Assembly (NCBI GenBank): GCA_964614375.1
Contig: CAZTLI010000214.1
Location: 1 to 8,881 of the forward strand
Source: CAZTLI01 sp964614375
GTDB lineage: Bacteria; Chloroflexota; Anaerolineae; Aggregatilineales; Phototrophicaceae
Reading direction: 5' to 3'
DNA length: 8,881 bases
Position numbers and translations under genes: made by a program. The notes below the pieces were generated by a model. That model was not told where the DNA came from, did not search any database, and saw only the letters and a list, made by a program, of their open reading frames with translations. Within the stretch, counting starts at the first letter, position 1; the number at the start of each line of letters is the position of its first letter. Positions 6,022 to 8,881 of the stretch are shown piece by piece.

Positions 6022-7181
6022 CAGACAGTCCCCAGTTCTTTTTGCAGCGCATTCGCCACCGCGCCTATCGTGCTTAGATTCGAAGAATCCGCCAGCGAAA
6101 AGGTCACACCGGACACAATTTCCGGTTGGAGCAAGTCAGCCGCTTTGTGTACCGCGCCTTCTAATAGGCGGTCACCGGCGTCAGTAATGATGCCCGCCAG
6201 CGCGATATGGTCGGGACGCAGCAGCGCAATCGCCCACGCGAACACATGCGCCAGATGCGCCGCCAGTTCATCTATCAAGGCTGTCGCCGCCGGGTCGCCA
6301 TGATTCGCGCCGTACCGAATGTCGAGATAGCTCAGATTGTCGATGGGCAGTTGACTCTGTGGCATCTGCTGGACAAGCTGTACGGCACGTTCACACACCG
6401 CATTCCAACCCAACAGGTCTTCCAACCGCTGTCTCCCGCCCATATCTGGCGTGATCGTCAGACAGCCGATGTCGCTGCCGTGATGATAGACCGCGCCGTG
6501 CAGCGCCATGCCAATTTCGATATTACGATTAATCAGCACCGTCACGAGATTACGCGAATCGTCATCGCCACCGCCAAATGTGAACTGTGCCATCGCCGCC
6601 AGTTCGGTATTATTGCCCACATGGGTCGGGACATCATAGTGCGTGGTGAGCGCATCGGCCAGAGCAACCTGATGCCAACCCAGATGCGGCGAACTCTGCA
6701 CGATGCCAGAGGCATTATGCACCACACCGGGCACACCCACCCCAATGCACAACAGCGGCGCGTCCAACTGTGCCATCAGGCCGTTGATCACCGCTTTGAT
6801 GAGATCAATGGCGGCGTCACCCTGCGCGCCGTTGATGTCGGCATAGTGCAGCGCCACAGTCTGCCCATCCAGATTCGCCAGCACACCCAGCACGCGATAG
6901 GTATCGACAGCGATACCAATCACCTGCCGCGAATCGGGCACAAAGCGCAGCAGTCGCGGACGTTTGCCGCCGCTTTCGGTGGAAAGGCCGCGCCCATCTT
7001 CCGCCAACAGGCCCATCTCCATTAATTCGCCCACCAACTCCGACACCGTGGGTTTGGCGAGACCCGTTTCCTGTGCCAGCGCCGCACGACTATCAGCCTG
7101 TCCGCTATAGACGGCGCGCAGCAGCAGTTGCAAGTTATGGCGTTTGAGTTGTTTGCGCGTTGCTTTGCTGCTGCGTTTCAT
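6021..7181 (-). CDS. ROK-family transcriptional regulator (NagC/XylR-like)
   Basis: This 386-residue protein has an N-terminal winged helix-turn-helix (about 15-80: SRAALAQETGLAKPTVSELV followed by a wing ending ESGGKRPRLLRF), then a ROK sugar-binding domain (about 86-386). It is the likely local repressor of the amino-sugar genes, released by GlcNAc or its phosphate. The ROK domain has lost kinase features: the DxGGTK loop is replaced by AVDTYRV (91-97), the catalytic ND is NN (190-191), and EIGH plus the cysteine zinc motif are reduced to DIGC (237-240) without further cysteines. It should therefore bind ligand but not phosphorylate it. The ATG at 7181 has GAGG six bases upstream (7188-7191). 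Its stop overlaps the next start as TGATG. I found no convincing promoter or clean operator palindrome in the upstream gap. Confidence 0.88.
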   Translation of the reverse strand: MKRSSKATRKQLKRHNLQLLLRAVYSGQADSRAALAQETGLAKPTVSELVGELMEMGLLAEDGRGLSTESGGKRPRLLRFVPDSRQVIGIAVDTYRVLGVLANLDGQTVALHYADINGAQGDAAIDLIKAVINGLMAQLDAPLLCIGVGVPGVVHNASGIVQSSPHLGWHQVALADALTTHYDVPTHVGNNTELAAMAQFTFGGGDDDSRNLVTVLINRNIEIGMALHGAVYHHGSDIGCLTITPDMGGRQRLEDLLGWNAVCERAVQLVQQMPQSQLPIDNLSYLDIRYGANHGDPAATALIDELAAHLAHVFAWAIALLRPDHIALAGIITDAGDRLLEGAVHKAADLLQPEIVSGVTFSLADSSNLSTIGAVANALQKELGTV

Positions 7182-7208
7182 TCATGGCCTCATTAAGAAC
7201 TAAATTTT

Positions 7209-7238
7209 TGAACCACAGAGAACACGCAGCGCACAGAG
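7209..7238 (+). repeat. CACAGAG-type intergenic repeat, copy B
   Basis: TGAACCACAGAG opens three 9-base units: CACAGAG (7214-7220), CACGCAG (7223-7229) and CACAGAG (7232-7238). The first 13 bases (7209-7221) form a perfect inverted repeat with 7405-7417. It lies about 30 bp upstream of the ROK regulator start, where it could influence that gene's promoter region. Confidence 0.65.
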
Positions 7239-7397
7239 GATGATTCTGACGATCTGCCACAGATTAAAACGGGCGGCTGCTCGCAGGGCACGTCATCTGA
7301 AGATGACAGAAAATGCCCGAAAAATACATCGATTCCAGTGGCTAACACGATTGGCAAATACAGAACCATTTTGAATTGTCTGCATCAACCATGCTGT

Positions 7398-7417
7398 CTC
7401 TGCGTCTCTGTGGTTCA
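7398..7417 (-). repeat. CACAGAG-type intergenic repeat, copy C (inverted)
   Basis: Read on the minus strand it is TGAACCACAGAGACGCAGAG, the same family as copies A and B. With copy B it brackets a 209-bp segment (7209-7417) with 13-bp perfect inverted ends, which resembles a small non-autonomous element. I see no target-site duplication next to the ends. It lies 20 bp beyond the stop of the GH18-like gene. Confidence 0.6.
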
Positions 7418-7436
7418 TTATATAACTATACTCGCG

Positions 7437-8474
7437 TTAGTCGATTTGCGTGCAATCACCCGCGTCATAGTCGCGCAGGACACCCCACAGCGCCGGGTCT
7501 TCGCCACCAATCCCCCAGATAGACACGCCGCCCAATTCCGGGAATCGCTCGCGGATGAGGCCGAGTTTATAGTCGAGTCCAACCGCATCGGCAATGTAAA
7601 TCGACTGGCGCGGCAGACCACGCACCTGCAAGTTGATGTAGGCTTCCATATCGACAGGATTGCGCTCAACCGGCAGTTCAAACGATGTCACCCACCGTTG
7701 GACAGTTTCCCATGCGACAGTGGTGGCCGGCGGTGTGCCGCGCTGCCAGCTATAACCATAAAAATGCAATCCTAGCCGCACGCGCGACAAATCCGTGAAA
7801 TTTGAGGCATAGTCCAGCACATCGGCAGCCCAGAGGGGCGGCGCAATTGGCCCCGGTGGTTCGTTGCGACTGGAATAGTCATAGGTCATCACCCGAAACA
7901 CATCCACAGCCGGGGCAATCCGCGACCAGTCCTGTGCCGCCGCGCCTTCCCACACCCCTGCGTCTGTCGTCTTGGCATGGACGGCGATTGTCAGCAACCG
8001 ACCATTGGCGCGCAGGGCGTCCGCTAGCCCTTCGATGAACAGTGAAAATGGTTCGCGCGTGTGCAGACCAAAACCTTCATAGTCGATGTCGATGCCATCA
8101 TAATCCATGCGCTCGACCAGTTCGACAATATGGGTGATATGCGCCGCGCGAATGTCCGGGTCTTCAATCATATCCGATATACTGGCGAAAATCGACGGGA
8201 TGATGAGCAGTCCGGCCTCGCGCCATGCTGCGAGTTCGTCCGCGTCTTCAGCATCGCCAGTGGGTGAGAGTGTGCCGTCGGCATTGGGCATGTACCAAAA
8301 GGGATTGACCTCATCAATCACATCCAGATTGTTCATGATGACATCGAACCCGCCCGGCTGCTCCGACGACGGATACCACACCGACACACACCAGCCCGAA
8401 TCAGCCGCGTCATCCTGTGCCGAGACAGTCAGCGTCAGTATTGCCAGCGCGATGAGCGGTAACCACAGTCTCAT
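7437..8474 (-). CDS. Secreted GH18-family glycosidase-like protein
   Basis: This 345-residue exported protein has an N-terminal signal peptide (MRLWLPLIALAILTLTVSA, cleavage likely after residue 19) and no lipobox. The mature part is a TIM-barrel of glycoside hydrolase family 18, closest in style to the YaaH/spore-germination type. The signature DGIDIDYE at 126-133 carries the catalytic Glu133. VMTYDY at 195-200 and GGVSIWGIGGEDP at 315-327 supply the usual barrel-end residues. Its likely substrate is a beta-1,4-linked GlcNAc polymer such as peptidoglycan or chitin. The only two cysteines of the mature protein, at 29 and 341, could join the two ends by a disulfide. The ATG at 8474 overlaps the GH3 stop as ATGA and is preceded by a strong AGAGGTGAG ribosome site. 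An upstream ATG at 8513 has no such site and would bury the signal peptide. A non-catalytic binding role is possible but less likely because the acidic motif is intact. Confidence 0.85.
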   Translation of the reverse strand: MRLWLPLIALAILTLTVSAQDDAADSGWCVSVWYPSSEQPGGFDVIMNNLDVIDEVNPFWYMPNADGTLSPTGDAEDADELAAWREAGLLIIPSIFASISDMIEDPDIRAAHITHIVELVERMDYDGIDIDYEGFGLHTREPFSLFIEGLADALRANGRLLTIAVHAKTTDAGVWEGAAAQDWSRIAPAVDVFRVMTYDYSSRNEPPGPIAPPLWAADVLDYASNFTDLSRVRLGLHFYGYSWQRGTPPATTVAWETVQRWVTSFELPVERNPVDMEAYINLQVRGLPRQSIYIADAVGLDYKLGLIRERFPELGGVSIWGIGGEDPALWGVLRDYDAGDCTQID

Positions 8475-8881
8475 GCGCTCACCTCTTGCTGGGTGATGCC
8501 GGGAATCGCACACGGCAGCACCCCCGTTGCCTTGATTTCACCAAACAGCACTCTGGCGACGGCTTCACTGCTGACGGCGCGGATACTGTAGGCACACAAA
8601 TAGGTTTCGACCATCGGGAAGGCCATAATGTCATAAGGCGTCCGCATCGACACGACGATAGGCGACTGCCCGCGTTCAATCAGGGCTTTCACAAGATCAG
8701 CCTGCGCCGAATCCTGTTCTGCCATAATCACGGCGACAATCACATGCTCAACGTCTTGAACGGCATTCACAACCGCCCGCACTGCTGGCGGTGACGCTTT
8801 AAACGGCAGTTCCAGCGCGATGACGTTGGGATGTCTGTGGCGGAGGGTGTGCCCCATCGTCGTCCGCACGCGCGCCGATGT
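8471..8881 (-). CDS. GH3 glycosidase, C-terminal part (probable beta-N-acetylhexosaminidase)
   Basis: The last 136 residues of a protein whose frame stays open to the window edge; its N-terminus and catalytic barrel lie outside. The visible part matches the C-terminal alpha/beta domain of family 3 glycoside hydrolases of the Bacillus NagZ type. It has VEHVIVAVIMAEQ in a central strand, then ALIERGQSPIVVSMRTPYDI (about 67-85), FPMVETYLCAYS, AVARVLFGEIKATGVLPCAIPG. RTPYDIMAFP and the VLFGE...TG.LP ending are characteristic of two-domain beta-N-acetylglucosaminidases. It would split terminal GlcNAc from muropeptide or chitin fragments. Its stop overlaps the GH18-like start (ATGA), so the two enzymes are co-translated. 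Location in the cell cannot be judged without the N-terminus. Other GH3 specificities (beta-glucosidase) are less likely given the neighbours. Confidence 0.8.
   Translation of the reverse strand, partial: TSARVRTTMGHTLRHRHPNVIALELPFKASPPAVRAVVNAVQDVEHVIVAVIMAEQDSAQADLVKALIERGQSPIVVSMRTPYDIMAFPMVETYLCAYSIRAVSSEAVARVLFGEIKATGVLPCAIPGITQQEVSA

Larger units (their letters stand above)
7182..7436. other. Intergenic region between the GH18-like and ROK regulator genes
   Basis: This 255-bp gap separates two minus-strand units and should hold the promoter of the regulator operon, but no clear -35/-10 pair stands out. It contains two inverted CACAGAG repeat copies (described separately). It also has a compact hairpin GTCATCTGAAGATGAC (7292-7307) enclosed by GGGCA (7286-7290) and TGCCC (7314-7318). 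The hairpin is followed by an A/T-rich stretch only on the plus-strand side, so it would not act as an intrinsic terminator for the GH18 transcript. No open frame here resembles a gene. Confidence 0.5.

Noticed and set aside
6207..7025. Plus-strand open frame of 272 codons opposite the ROK regulator
   Set aside because: It is long but rich in His, Arg and Gln, as expected from the antisense of a GC-rich gene. The minus-strand frame has clear wHTH and ROK motifs and coupled starts.
7286..7318. Hairpin as terminator of the GH18-like gene
   Set aside because: On the minus strand no T run follows the stem. The A/T-rich stretch lies on the wrong side, and the loop of the inner stem is very tight.
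1..8881. CRISPR arrays, tRNA or rRNA genes, transposase genes
   Set aside because: No regularly spaced identical repeats with unique spacers, no cloverleaf-like sequence, and no transposase-like open frame were seen on either strand.

Overview
The window carries a bacterial amino-sugar (N-acetylglucosamine, GlcNAc) catabolic locus on the minus strand. A separate plus-strand transporter gene lies at its downstream end. The tight coding, the ROK/LacI/NagA/SIS/GH18/GH3 gene mix and the CACAGAG-type intergenic repeats would fit a free-living Chloroflexota (Anaerolineae-like) bacterium. No rRNA or other phylogenetic marker is present, so this placement is only a guess.

Layout in minus-strand reading order, from high to low coordinates. 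(1) The 3' part of a GH3 glycosidase (8471-8881, cut by the window edge) overlaps by ATGA a secreted GH18-like protein (7437-8474). (2) A 255-bp gap holds an inverted pair of CACAGAG repeats. (3) A ROK-family winged-helix regulator (6021-7181) is joined by TGATG to a LacI-type ligand-binding protein with no DNA-binding domain (5197-6021). That gene is joined by ATGA to nagA (4034-5200). (4) A 102-bp gap contains another copy of the repeat. (5) A SIS-domain sugar-phosphate deaminase/isomerase (2900-3931) is followed after 3 bp by a ROK sugar kinase (1952-2896). Convergent to this, on the plus strand, is an MFS transporter (612-1928). Its leader contains a promoter-like sequence, a pseudoknot-capable hairpin and a strong intrinsic terminator ending 17 nt before the start codon. 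Bases 1-467 hold no intact gene, only decayed coding sequence that includes a remnant of a second ROK kinase tail.

How the genes work together (inference from family knowledge): the GH3 and GH18 enzymes release GlcNAc from peptidoglycan or chitin-type polymers. The ROK kinase makes GlcNAc-6-P without a PTS, NagA deacetylates it to GlcN-6-P, and the SIS enzyme converts that to Fru-6-P plus ammonia. The ROK regulator, perhaps assisted by the co-translated LacI-type sensor, would control the locus. The MFS gene looks more AT-rich than its neighbours and belongs to a different unit. It is flanked by two copies of a ROK-kinase 3' end, which suggests rearrangement or insertion.

The most unusual items are the two-protein regulator (ROK repressor plus HTH-less LacI sensor), the attenuator/riboswitch-like leader of the MFS gene, and the direct repeat of the ROK kinase tail around the MFS gene.
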